NCBI GenBank assembly: GCA_030756895.1
Contig: JAVBIX010000053.1
Location: forward strand, 1-64,000
Source of the DNA: Synechococcus sp. SP2 MAG
Lineage (GTDB): Bacteria; Cyanobacteriota; Cyanobacteriia; PCC-6307; Cyanobiaceae
Length of the DNA: 64,000 bases
Direction: 5' to 3'
In this document: positions 47,438-56,001 of the stretch, one piece after another
How positions within the stretch are numbered: the stretch's first letter is position 1
How the letters are laid out: each line of letters begins with the position of its first letter
Notes under the pieces: generated by a model
Told to the model about the DNA's origin: nothing
Seen by the model: the letters and a program-made list of their open reading frames with translations, nothing else
Database searches by the model: none
Made by a program: the position numbers and the translations under genes

Positions 47438-47893
47438 TTAATACCCGTGATGAATTGAACGATTCATCAAGGAGCCAATGAAAGCCAGATGATCGTGGGA
47501 TCCTCCGGACTCCTCCTCATTAGGACGTTCGAGGTACACCAATTTTTCAGCGGTCGTCGGAACCATCGACTTAGGAGTCTGGGTTTGATCCAGGAGATAA
47601 CGCTCAAGCATCGCCGTGGACTCCGTCAGTCGTTGGCCTACGCCTCGGGTGTCCTCCAAGCGTTCAAAAGCAACCGTCCAGCGATATTGCCAGTGAAGCG
47701 TGAGTCCACTGAGAGCCAGAACAGCTGTGAACACACCAATCAAACTGCCATCGGCCGCACGATGAAGACCAGCAAGCAGGGGAGAGCGGCGTGCAACACG
47801 CTTGGCGGACAGTGACCCCTGGATGAGCTCAAAGGCACCAGTGGCAGATGCATGTTCCTGTGGGGCAGGTTGAGTTTGACGAACCGCGACCAC
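47438..47893 (-). CDS. FtsL/DivIC-like small membrane protein
   Basis: This ~151-residue protein (GTG start at 47893; TTG 47911 also possible) has a cytoplasmic N-terminal ~50 residues, one transmembrane helix (LIGVFTAVLALSGLTLHW) and a periplasmic helical region, probably coiled (RWTVAFERLEDTRGVGQRLTESTAMLERYLL). This bitopic layout and its location four bases before ftsI fit FtsL, whose gene usually precedes ftsI. Cyanobacterial FtsL is poorly defined, so the identity is inferred from topology and context, not from sequence similarity. Confidence 0.6.
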   Translation of the reverse strand: MVAVRQTQPAPQEHASATGAFELIQGSLSAKRVARRSPLLAGLHRAADGSLIGVFTAVLALSGLTLHWQYRWTVAFERLEDTRGVGQRLTESTAMLERYLLDQTQTPKSMVPTTAEKLVYLERPNEEESGGSHDHLAFIGSLMNRSIHHGY

Positions 47894-47980
47894 GTTGAAC
47901 GAACAGGGCAATGCGCCAGTGAACCATCCGTATGGTCCGCCCGCAAGGCTGAAATGTCTTACAGCATCAGGGAAATCAAC

Positions 47981-49438
47981 TCAACTTCCCAGCAAGACAA
48001 GATTCAGGAAGGTGACACCGTTCCAGAGAGCATGCATCACCACACAAGGAAGGAGTCGACCACTGCTCAAACGCAGCAATGCCAAACCCAAACCAAGAAC
48101 CAACAAAGGAAGTAACTCGCCAATGCTGAGGTGAGCAACCGCAAACACAAGGGCGCTGCCAAAGACGCTCCACCCCCGCCCGAACGAACGTCCTAAAACG
48201 GGCAACAACACCCCACGAAACACTGTTTCTTCAAACAGCGGGGCGAGCACAACAGCGGTGATGGCCAGCAGGAACAAGGCCAACGGATCTCTGCCGTTCA
48301 GCACCATTTCCAGCAATGGATTACTGCCTCCTTGATCGCCGATGACGCGACTCATCAGCCAACCGGTTAAGACCACAGGCGGCATCACCATCAACCAGGC
48401 GCGACCGCCCTGAAACAGTGCCGTCCACCATGGGCTCACGCGCCATTGCAGCCAACCACCTTTAGGGACCAAGCGTTGATCCAGGCCATCAAGCTGGCTT
48501 TTGAGGATGAGCAACGGTGGCGTCGCTAGAGCGCAATAGCCAATCAGCACAGCCACCGACTGGTTGAGTGGCGCCGCCATGCTCCTAGCCACCAAGGCTG
48601 AAAGAGGAGTGATTAGAAGTGGGACCAGCACCTCGCCCAGCACCACAAAACCGCCAGCGATCAGCAGCACCATGTCAACCAAGCCAAGGGGAGGAGCTTG
48701 CAGTTCAGGCCAGGAGGATTGCTTGCGGCGCAGAAGCAACCAAAGCTGACGAACCAGCAGAAGAGATCCCAACAACAGCGCTCCGAGCGGCATCAGCTCA
48801 CTCAGGACAAGACGTCTAGCCGCGGCCTTAGCTGCTGACCTTTCCACACAATCAGCCGGGGCTCCTCCCAGTGCTTGACACACCAGACGCCGGGTTAAGG
48901 GATCAGGACTGATTTCAGCCAACAAGTCTTGATCTTCAGAGGAAAATTCATGAGAGCTTGAGGCGGTCGCCAAGGCTTGCTGAAACAACTGAAGTTCAGG
49001 AGCCTGGAATGGAATTTCCAACAGGGTGTTGCGACGACCGGGATCGGTTTCTAGAGACGCAAACAGGAGTGCCTGACGATCGCTGAGGCTGTCGAGAGGG
49101 GTTTCTCGCAGCGTTTTAAGCAAGCTCTCTGCTGGATCTTGGCCAACAAGTAGTGGTTTGAGCGATGGCGCCAACGCGGGGTCAGCCATCAACGCAAGCT
49201 CTTGCTGCTCCAAAGACAACGCGGGAGCCACAGAGGGACGCCCGAGGCTATCCATCAAGCCGACGAACCAAACGCTGCAAGCCAGCACCATTGAAACGAC
49301 AGCCAAAAGGACTTTCCACTTGGGCGCTGCGTTTGAACCTCCGTTCAGCGGGCTGGTCAACAGATGATGGGCAACTACAAACGATTCTCTCCGGCGAAGG
49401 GCTGCCAGCGACCGATTTTGATCATTTCGGCGTGTCAT
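47981..49438 (-). CDS. CPBP-family intramembrane protease-like protein
   Basis: This ~485-residue protein has a hydrophilic first part (ALMADPALAPSLKPLL region), then about seven spans. The C-terminal CPBP (CAAX protease/bacteriocin-processing) domain holds the motifs APLFEETVFRGVLLP (EExxxR), ALVFAVAHLSIGE (FxxxH) and VVMHALWNGVTF (HxxxN). The N-terminal region resembles those of cyanobacterial CPBP proteins. It precedes the FtsL-like and ftsI genes on the same strand. Start ATG 49438 (GTG 49450 is another candidate), divergent from the phosphatase gene. Confidence 0.82.
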   Translation of the reverse strand: MTRRNDQNRSLAALRRRESFVVAHHLLTSPLNGGSNAAPKWKVLLAVVSMVLACSVWFVGLMDSLGRPSVAPALSLEQQELALMADPALAPSLKPLLVGQDPAESLLKTLRETPLDSLSDRQALLFASLETDPGRRNTLLEIPFQAPELQLFQQALATASSSHEFSSEDQDLLAEISPDPLTRRLVCQALGGAPADCVERSAAKAAARRLVLSELMPLGALLLGSLLLVRQLWLLLRRKQSSWPELQAPPLGLVDMVLLIAGGFVVLGEVLVPLLITPLSALVARSMAAPLNQSVAVLIGYCALATPPLLILKSQLDGLDQRLVPKGGWLQWRVSPWWTALFQGGRAWLMVMPPVVLTGWLMSRVIGDQGGSNPLLEMVLNGRDPLALFLLAITAVVLAPLFEETVFRGVLLPVLGRSFGRGWSVFGSALVFAVAHLSIGELLPLLVLGLGLALLRLSSGRLLPCVVMHALWNGVTFLNLVLLGS

Positions 49439-49483
49439 GAGACCGCGCACCCATACGATGACCGCGCCTTCTCCCTTGTTGCG

Positions 49484-50812
49484 GTGTCACTGCGTCTCCT
49501 CCTGGTCCGCCACGGCCTGAGCAGCTTCAACGTTGAGCGCCGCATTCAGGGGCGCAATGATCTATCAACACTCACAGCGACCGGCGAGGACCAAGCGCGA
49601 CGCATGGGCGTGGCCTTGGCCGACGTGCCGATTGATGCGGCCTACAGCTCACCTCTTCAACGTGCTGCCGCCACCACAGCCGGAGTGCTGAGCGTGCGTC
49701 AAGACGGGCTGGGCCCCGTCCTGGATGACGGACTGCTGGAGATTGATCTTGAGCCCTGGAGCGGACTAACAGCCGATGAACGGGCGATCAAGGATCCAGA
49801 GGGCTATGCCACCTGGCGTCAACGACCGGAAGCCCTAGAACTAACCCGCTCTGACGGCACGCGTTACCAACCGGTAAGCGAGTTAATGATTCAGGCGCGG
49901 GCCTTCTTGAAAGACCTCATTGATCGGCATCCAGTGACCGGAGACGACACCGTTTTAGTCGTAGGTCACAACGCTATTCTTCGCTGCTTAATTCTGGTGT
50001 TGTTGGGCGAGCCTCAAGGAGGCTTCAGGCGTCTGCGCCTCGACAACGCATCGTTGTCGGTGTTCAACCTCTCCCCGGGAGCGAATGGTTACCAAGTACA
50101 GATCGAATGTTTAAACAGCATTGCCCACCTAAAGCCTGCGCTGCCAGCCAAAGGATCTAAGGCACGCCTGATCCTTGTCCGCCACGGTGAAACAGACTGG
50201 AACCGGCAGGGACGCTTCCAGGGACAGATTGATATCCCCCTCAACAGCAACGGGCATGCCCAAGCAGAGGCTGCGCGCTCCTTCCTCGAGGGTGTGACTC
50301 TGAATCGGGCCTACAGCAGCTCGATGTCTCGCCCACGAGAAACAGCTGAGGGGATTTTGAAATCGCACTCAGGTGTCTCGCTCTCCGTGACTGATGGTCT
50401 GATGGAAATCGGTCACGGGCTTTGGGAGGGGAAACTCGAATCAGAAATTCGTGAGGGTTGGGAGGAGTTACTTCAAGCCTGGAAGGACGCTCCCGAAACG
50501 GTACAAATGCCCGAAGGCGAAACGATTCAAGATGTTTGGGAACGCTCTGTGGAGTGTTGGAACAGCATCGCCGATGGCCTCGATCCGTCAGAGACAGCCT
50601 TAGTTGTGGCGCATGATGCAGTGAACAAAACAATCCTGTGTCATCTCTTAGGCCTCGCGCCCAAGGACATTTGGTCCGTGAAACAAGGCAACGGTGGCGT
50701 CACGGTGATCGACATGCCAGAAGATCCCAGCCAACCTGCAGTGGTGAGTTGCCTGAATCTCACGTCCCACCTCGGTGGGGTTCTCGATCGCACAGCAGCT
50801 GGAGCACTGTGA
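49484..50812 (+). CDS. Tandem histidine-phosphatase (phosphoglycerate mutase-like) protein
   Basis: This is a 442-residue protein from GTG 49484. Two complete histidine-phosphatase domains follow each other: LLLVRHGLSSFNVERRIQGRND (split by one residue) with VVGHNAILRCL, and LILVRHGETDWNRQGRFQGQ with VVAHDAVNKTILCHL. Both phosphohistidine RHG motifs and the second active-site His are kept. Such double-domain proteins are typical of cyanobacteria, where a 2-phosphoglycerate/glucosyl-3-phosphoglycerate phosphatase role has been suggested. It is followed four bases later by the dihydroorotase-like gene. Confidence 0.85.
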   Translation: MSLRLLLVRHGLSSFNVERRIQGRNDLSTLTATGEDQARRMGVALADVPIDAAYSSPLQRAAATTAGVLSVRQDGLGPVLDDGLLEIDLEPWSGLTADERAIKDPEGYATWRQRPEALELTRSDGTRYQPVSELMIQARAFLKDLIDRHPVTGDDTVLVVGHNAILRCLILVLLGEPQGGFRRLRLDNASLSVFNLSPGANGYQVQIECLNSIAHLKPALPAKGSKARLILVRHGETDWNRQGRFQGQIDIPLNSNGHAQAEAARSFLEGVTLNRAYSSSMSRPRETAEGILKSHSGVSLSVTDGLMEIGHGLWEGKLESEIREGWEELLQAWKDAPETVQMPEGETIQDVWERSVECWNSIADGLDPSETALVVAHDAVNKTILCHLLGLAPKDIWSVKQGNGGVTVIDMPEDPSQPAVVSCLNLTSHLGGVLDRTAAGAL

Positions 50813-50816
50813 ACCC

Positions 50817-52094
50817 ATGACTGAGACGATGCTGCTCGACCCCGTGCAGGTTCTAGTCGCCAGCGATCAGCCGCTCCAAGTAGGAAGTGCTGCTCTTTTT
50901 GAAGATGATCGTCTTATCGCCCTTGGGGAAGAGGCAAGGCAGCGAGCCGCTGAGCGAGGTGTTTCGGGCCAAAACCGGGCCCAGCAACTTCTCGCCCCAT
51001 GCCTTGTTGACCCACATTCAAGCCTTCCCAGTCCATTTACAGGAAGCGGAGAGACGCTCAAAACCCTCATCAACGCCGCAGGACGAGCCGGTTATGGGCA
51101 GCTAGCACTACTTCCAAACAGTCAATCGGAACGGGACAGCCCAGAACGATTAATGGGATTGCAGCCGAGCAATTGCGATCTCAAAGTTCATTTATGGGGA
51201 AGCTTCACCCATCGCGGTGAAGGAGAACGCCTCAGCCTCCACGCCGATCTGCTTGAAGCAGGTGCCATCGGTCTGTGTGCTGGGGAGCAGATGCCATCTG
51301 CCAACCTCATCGACCGCGCCCTACGGCTCGGTGAAATGGCTGGAGCCCCAGTGCTGATTGCACCCAATGACTCCAACCTGCGCGGAGACGGAATGATCCG
51401 GGAAGGCGTGGAAACATTACGAGCCGGATGGCCTGCAGATCCAATCATCAGCGAAACGCTGCCCATCGGGCAGCTCCTGGAACTGCAGCGACGCCACAGC
51501 AATCGCAAGCTTGTGCTCATGAATCTCTCCACTGCTGATGGAGTGGAGATGTTGAGCCATGCTTCGACATCTCCGCTGGCCACTGTGAGCTGGTGGCACC
51601 TCGTGCAGGATCGATCCAGCCAGACAGCTGAAAAGACCCATTGGTTTGTCACCCCCTCCATTGGTGGGCAAAGCGATCGCCTGGCCTTAATTCAGGCCCT
51701 AGGAGAAGGCAAGATCAACGCCGTTGCTGTTCATGGCATTCCTCTCGACGATGAGGAGTGTCTTTTGCCTCCCGATCAACGTCCAAAAGGCTTATCCGGT
51801 CACCACTTAGTGCTGCCCACGCTCTGGCAACATCTCGTGGTCGAGTTGGGATGGAGTGTGAACCAACTCTGGCAAGCGCTCAGTTTCGGTCCTGCGCGGT
51901 TAATCGGACAGAAAGAAGAACGATTGAGCATCGGAAGCAACCGCTGGTTGCTCTTTGATCCTGACCAAACATGGGATCAAACCCGTGATGCTCCCCATGC
52001 TCCCAAAGCTGCAAACCAGCCTTGGATCGGCGTGCGCATTCGAGGGCAAGTGGTGAGTTGTGGACTCAGGATCCCAACGAACCAAGCCGATTGA
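50817..52094 (+). CDS. Dihydroorotase-like amidohydrolase lacking the metal-binding HxH
   Basis: This 425-residue protein resembles PyrC-type dihydroorotases by overall length and by LLAPCLVDPHSSLPSPFTGSGE in the N-terminal strand. However, the metal-binding DxHxH is DPHSS, the carboxylated Lys is not recognisable, and TPSIGG stands for the usual NPPLR-type motif. It therefore resembles the inactive dihydroorotase homologues (PyrX class) that scaffold aspartate transcarbamoylase in some bacteria. It ends within lepB (29-base convergent overlap). Confidence 0.72.
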   Translation: MTETMLLDPVQVLVASDQPLQVGSAALFEDDRLIALGEEARQRAAERGVSGQNRAQQLLAPCLVDPHSSLPSPFTGSGETLKTLINAAGRAGYGQLALLPNSQSERDSPERLMGLQPSNCDLKVHLWGSFTHRGEGERLSLHADLLEAGAIGLCAGEQMPSANLIDRALRLGEMAGAPVLIAPNDSNLRGDGMIREGVETLRAGWPADPIISETLPIGQLLELQRRHSNRKLVLMNLSTADGVEMLSHASTSPLATVSWWHLVQDRSSQTAEKTHWFVTPSIGGQSDRLALIQALGEGKINAVAVHGIPLDDEECLLPPDQRPKGLSGHHLVLPTLWQHLVVELGWSVNQLWQALSFGPARLIGQKEERLSIGSNRWLLFDPDQTWDQTRDAPHAPKAANQPWIGVRIRGQVVSCGLRIPTNQAD

Positions 52095-52839
52095 ATGGCC
52101 AGAAGCGCCAAACCGCTCGACCAATAATCTGATCTTCAGGCAGGAAGGCTCCACCCGGCCAATAGCGACCATCCCAGCTGTTACTGCGGTTATCACCAAG
52201 AACGAGAACACGTCCCTCCGGGACCGTGGCATTCAGGGTGCGGCACAGGCTCATCCCCCGCTTGTCCAGAGGGCAGTAATTGGTCACATAAGGTTCGTCG
52301 AGATCAACACCGTTTACCCGCACCTCTCCTCGAGGGTTCACCACCACCTGATCACCCGCCACAGCCACAACGCGTTTGATGTAGGCATCACAGGCCGGAT
52401 GACTAACGCCAGGAATTAAACCGATCAAAGGGATATTCGCGAGAACGCATTGAAAAGGTGGGGGTGACGTTGTTGAGCGCAGTGCAGGATCGAAGGCATA
52501 GGGGGAATTGAACACAACAATTTCTCCCCGCCGAGGTTTGCGGCCGCGATAGGTGAGCTTCTCGACAAGCAGGCGATCTTGGATCTGCAAGCCAGGGAGC
52601 ATCGAGCCTGAGGGAATGAAGCGTGCCTCGGCCAAATAGTGACGAATCCCGAAATAAAGAGCGATCGTGAACAACAACGGGCCCCAAAAATCCCAGAGCG
52701 GATGTCCAGAACCTTGTTCCTTTTTTAGATCCTTATTGCCCTCCTGAAGAGTCTCGCTGCTGTTGGGCTGGTCGTCGTCAGAACGATTGTTGTGTTGCTT
52801 GTCTACCAACAGACACCTTGCTTCAATCCTGAAACGCAC
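52066..52839 (-). CDS. lepB: Signal peptidase I
   Basis: This 257-residue S26 protease removes signal peptides at the thylakoid or plasma membrane. One helix (WDFWGPLLFTIALYFGIRHY) is followed by FIPSGSMLPGLQIQDRLLVEK (split by one residue; catalytic Ser in PSGSM), YIKRVVAVAGD (catalytic Lys) and LGDNRSNSWDGRYWPGGAF. The N-terminal ~45 residues are charged, with the sequence SDDDQPNSSETLQEG. Its 3' end overlaps the dihydroorotase-like gene by 29 bases. Confidence 0.95.
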   Translation of the reverse strand: MRFRIEARCLLVDKQHNNRSDDDQPNSSETLQEGNKDLKKEQGSGHPLWDFWGPLLFTIALYFGIRHYLAEARFIPSGSMLPGLQIQDRLLVEKLTYRGRKPRRGEIVVFNSPYAFDPALRSTTSPPPFQCVLANIPLIGLIPGVSHPACDAYIKRVVAVAGDQVVVNPRGEVRVNGVDLDEPYVTNYCPLDKRGMSLCRTLNATVPEGRVLVLGDNRSNSWDGRYWPGGAFLPEDQIIGRAVWRFWPFNRLGSLGS

Positions 52840-52890
52840 GATAGGCGCGATCAGCCTGCGCTTCTAGCCTGAAACCAGGCACGGTGATCC

Positions 52891-54396
52891 ATGGTCCGAC
52901 CCCGCTGGCAGGGCGTGAAACCCCGCACCATCCAATTGTTCTGGAATCGCTGGGATCAGGTCTTAGCCCTGATTGCAGCACTCAATCTGATCTGGGTGAT
53001 TTTCGATGTCACCTATATTCCGCTGCGAAATTTCTGGCTGCAGAGAACGCTCTATCCCCTTCCATCGATCAACTTGGCCTTGCCACTGCCGTGGCTGCCG
53101 GACATCACACCCCTCTACGACCCGCTGAAGGGCATCGAAGTTCACCGTGACACGGTGTCTTACGTCGAGCACTTCCGCAGACTCGAGACCACCGCTTCAA
53201 CGTTGGGCATCAACAGTCAAGCCGCTCGACAATTGCGGCTGGAAATGGTGGTTAGGAATAGCCAGTTGGTTGATGAAAACCCTTTCATCAGCTCTGGAAA
53301 TGTAGGCGCATTCGAAAAGCTCAAGAACCGTCTTAGAGCGCGAGCTGAGATGGATTCAGCCAAACAGGCGGCGGCCTATCTCCTCAGCGACCGCTACGTG
53401 AGCAAGCACGACTGGGGCCAAGAGCGTCAGTTTTGGAACACCAAAATTCTTCCGTTAGCGGAGACCAATTACTCGCGCGGAATTGATGAAAACGGAATGC
53501 CAATCGACCTCTCCTGGCGGATCGACATTCCTTTTCAAATCCTGTTCCTACTGGACATCCTGGTTCGTACGCTTCGACTGAAACGTCGTTTTCCGGCGAT
53601 GGCTTGGAGAGACGCCTTACTCAGACGTTGGATTGACCTGCCTCTGTTAATACCATTTTGGCGTCTATTGCGAGTTGTTCCAGTCACAGAGCGGCTATCC
53701 CGCGCTCAGCTTCTCAATCTTGAGCCCCTTCGTGCAGCCGTCAGTCGCGGCGTTGTCGCGGTCCTGGCGCTCGAATTATTTGAAGTGATCACGCTGCGTG
53801 TTCTGGATGCAATGCAAGGCATCGTGCGCTCGCCGAATCTTCCCGACAGAATTCTCCGACTTTGTAGTCATCAATCTGTTGACAGCAGCGAAGAAAGGGA
53901 ACTCGCGGAGCTACTACGGCTCTGGCTCCCTCTCATCCTCACGCAAGTGGGTCCAGGGATGCGGCCACAACTTGTGGCGCTATTCGGCCACGCTCTTCAA
54001 CGGAATCTGGATGGTCTGGTTTTACCGGCACCGCTAAGGGAGCTTCCTGGAGTGCAAAAAGCGGAATCCGAACTGAGCCGTCAGCTCGCTACGGGAATGG
54101 TGGATTCGCTGTTGGGGCTTTCAAAGAGTGCCGGCGACCAACTTGGTCAGAAAGATCAAGTTCTGGAAAATCTTGGGATTCAAACTCTCGATCGTTTTTG
54201 GGAGGAGCTCGCTCGCACGCTCGAGCAAGGCGTCGTACTGGAACGAAGCCAAGAACTATTGGTGGCGTTTCTCGAAGAATTCAAGCGCACCAGCATGTTC
54301 CAACTTCACACTCAAGGTGGCGTGGACGAACTGATTACCGAGCTCGATGGGCTGAATTTCAACCCAAAAGAGCCTGGTTCCACTCCTCGGGCTTGA
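52891..54396 (+). CDS. Cyanobacterial membrane protein of unknown function
   Basis: This 501-residue protein has a short hydrophilic N-terminus, two to three hydrophobic spans (VLALIAALNLIWVIFDVTYI, IPFQILFLLDILVRTL, RGVVAVLALELFEVITL) and large soluble parts. The C-terminal ~150 residues are helical and charged. Position-wise it recalls an ion-channel-like or transporter scaffold, but I recognise no family. It is divergent from lepB (51 bases) and overlaps the ArsC-like gene convergently by 38 bases. Confidence 0.7.
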   Translation: MVRPRWQGVKPRTIQLFWNRWDQVLALIAALNLIWVIFDVTYIPLRNFWLQRTLYPLPSINLALPLPWLPDITPLYDPLKGIEVHRDTVSYVEHFRRLETTASTLGINSQAARQLRLEMVVRNSQLVDENPFISSGNVGAFEKLKNRLRARAEMDSAKQAAAYLLSDRYVSKHDWGQERQFWNTKILPLAETNYSRGIDENGMPIDLSWRIDIPFQILFLLDILVRTLRLKRRFPAMAWRDALLRRWIDLPLLIPFWRLLRVVPVTERLSRAQLLNLEPLRAAVSRGVVAVLALELFEVITLRVLDAMQGIVRSPNLPDRILRLCSHQSVDSSEERELAELLRLWLPLILTQVGPGMRPQLVALFGHALQRNLDGLVLPAPLRELPGVQKAESELSRQLATGMVDSLLGLSKSAGDQLGQKDQVLENLGIQTLDRFWEELARTLEQGVVLERSQELLVAFLEEFKRTSMFQLHTQGGVDELITELDGLNFNPKEPGSTPRA

Positions 54397-54727
54397 ATCC
54401 CACCAAAAAATCGCCGTTGGGCAATGCAACAAAAGGGCGTTTGATCAAACGCCCATCTGCAGCCAACGCCGTAAGGGCGTCATCGTCATTCATCGTTTTA
54501 ACAACATCTGCTCCCAGGGCTCGGTAGCTCTGGCCACTGGTGTTGAAGAGAAGTTGACGACGAGCCAACCGCTGAAAGGCAAGTAACAGCTCCTCTTTTG
54601 AAGGAGGAGCTGTTGTGATGTCAACGACCTCATAGGTCAAATTGTTGGCATCCAGCCAAGCCAGGGCCTTACGGCAAGTGGAACATCGGGAGTAGCTGTA
54701 AACCTTGATGGTTTGAGCCAAGCTCAA
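54359..54727 (-). CDS. ArsC/Spx family protein
   Basis: This 122-residue thioredoxin-fold protein of the ArsC/Spx/MgsR family has the Cys-containing SRCSTCRKALAWLDAN (CxxC spacing), LLFNTSGQSYRAL and RLIKRPFVALPNGDFLVGF. It may be a disulfide-type arsenate reductase or an Spx-like redox regulator; sequence alone does not decide. It overlaps the ferredoxin gene by four bases on the same strand and the 52891 gene convergently. Confidence 0.85.
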   Translation of the reverse strand: MSLAQTIKVYSYSRCSTCRKALAWLDANNLTYEVVDITTAPPSKEELLLAFQRLARRQLLFNTSGQSYRALGADVVKTMNDDDALTALAADGRLIKRPFVALPNGDFLVGFKPEEWNQALLG

Positions 54728-55083
54728 CGTCCAAATAAGTTCTTCACAGCACCAAGCAGGCTGTTTGAACCCTTACCAACGCCTTCGTCAGGGCGAGTCT
54801 TAATGGTCACATCGCCATTCACACTGGTGCGGCAGCTCAAGCGATAGTTCGCAGGGCGGTCGGAGAGGTATACCTCTTCAACATCGCTACGGGGGGAGAG
54901 GTTCTGGGCTCCTTCAATAACCTCGATCACGCAGGTTCCGCACTGGCCAACCCCGCCACAGTTATTGAGGTTGTTCAGACCTTTGTAAGGGTTGATCCCG
55001 GATGAAAGGGCTGCTTTGCGTAAATTCGCTCCTTCGATGCAACCGACCTGTTGGCCTTCCTGCTCAAAACGGATGGTGGGCAC
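54724..55083 (-). CDS. [2Fe-2S] ferredoxin
   Basis: This 119-residue plant-type ferredoxin has the four-Cys motif NNCGGVGQCGTC plus YRLSCRTSV (CxxxxCxxC...C). It starts MPTIRFEQEGQQVGC and has a C-terminal basic helix SLLGAVKNLFGR. It probably serves a specific partner rather than being the main photosynthetic ferredoxin. The four-base overlap with the ArsC/Spx-like gene suggests a redox pair (inference). Confidence 0.9.
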   Translation of the reverse strand: MPTIRFEQEGQQVGCIEGANLRKAALSSGINPYKGLNNLNNCGGVGQCGTCVIEVIEGAQNLSPRSDVEEVYLSDRPANYRLSCRTSVNGDVTIKTRPDEGVGKGSNSLLGAVKNLFGR

Positions 55084-55161
55084 GGGTCGTTCACAATCTA
55101 GGCGCGCACCAACTTACAAGAAGTAAGGCCTCAATAGCGCCTCAATCTCAGATCTTGCCCA

Positions 55162-55179
55162 GAAAAGCTGGATTCAGCT
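55162..55179 (-). terminator. Possible terminator after ppa
   Basis: Eleven bases after the ppa stop, the minus strand has AGCTG-AATC-CAGCT (5-bp stem, 4-base loop) followed by TTTTC. The stem is short, so this is a weak candidate. Confidence 0.35.
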
Positions 55180-55189
55180 CCCTGAAGCC

Positions 55190-55702
55190 TTAACCACCGG
55201 CCGCTCGAACGCATGCCTCCAACAGGGGAGCAACGGCATCCGAATCACGCCAACCTGAAATCGAAATGACGCGACCATCCATATTTTTGTAGGTACGGAA
55301 AAACTCAGCAACATCCTCAAGCTGGCTGGGTGCAATTTGTTGAATGCTCTTAATCCCTGCTTGCCTAGGGTCAGCGACCGGAACACAGAGAATCTTGCCG
55401 TCGTAATGCCCCGTGTCATCCATGTCGAGCACCCCGATCGGTCTGGCTTTGATCAAACATCCCGCAAAGGTGGGTTCCGCCATGATCACCATGGCATCGA
55501 GAGGAGACCCATCCTCGGCAAGCGTATTTGGAACAAATCCGTAGTCAAAGGGGTATCGAATCGAAGGGTGAAGCACACGGTCCAGTGCCATCACGCCAAC
55601 GTCTTCTGAAAACTCATATTTGTTGCAACTACCCGCTGGAATCTCAACGATCAGATTGAGTAGCCCCGGAGAGGGCGAAGGAGGCAGGGACCTCAGATCC
55701 AT
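55190..55702 (-). CDS. ppa: Inorganic pyrophosphatase
   Basis: This 170-residue family I soluble pyrophosphatase has the N-terminal EIPAGSCNKYEFSEDVG, RYPFDYGFVPNTLAEDGSPLD with metal-binding Asp and the DMDDTGHYDGKILCVPVAD signature (DxDxxDxK type). It drives biosynthetic reactions by removing PPi. Its first ~59 bases overlap the 5'-end region of the small upstream gene on the same strand. Start ATG 55702 agrees with the family. Confidence 0.96.
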   Translation of the reverse strand: MDLRSLPPSPSPGLLNLIVEIPAGSCNKYEFSEDVGVMALDRVLHPSIRYPFDYGFVPNTLAEDGSPLDAMVIMAEPTFAGCLIKARPIGVLDMDDTGHYDGKILCVPVADPRQAGIKSIQQIAPSQLEDVAEFFRTYKNMDGRVISISGWRDSDAVAPLLEACVRAAGG

Positions 55703-55880
55703 GGCGATCTTGCGCAGTGAGTGGTTTCAAAGAACCCGTTGGAGGGCGATCAGTCAGTACAGCAGCCAATGGAATTCCAAGGCTGGTGCAAGCAAGGATG
55801 AACCCTAAAAAGGCCAGTGTTGGCGGAGCAACTTGAAACGAGGGTTGCTGAGAAAATTCGCGGGCAGGCTCGGGGTCCAT
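55644..55880 (-). CDS. Small single-span membrane protein, unknown
   Basis: This 78-residue protein has one hydrophobic span (PPTLAFLGFILACTSLGIPLAAVLT) and a polar tail. It starts at ATG 55880 and its last 59 bases overlap ppa in another frame, which is long for a real same-strand overlap. It may be real because such small membrane proteins are common here, but could be spurious in its C-terminal part. Confidence 0.5.
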   Translation of the reverse strand: MDPEPAREFSQQPSFQVAPPTLAFLGFILACTSLGIPLAAVLTDRPPTGSLKPLTAQDRHGSEVPASFALSGATQSDR

Positions 55881-56001
55881 TCAGACAGGATTAAGGACAT
55901 CCGGTGAGGGTTTGGCCCTATGCAATCCATACCTAATGGCATGAAAAGCTCCGGAAAGGCGTTATTAAAAGGCTAGTGATGATTCTCGCACTATCACAGC
56001 T

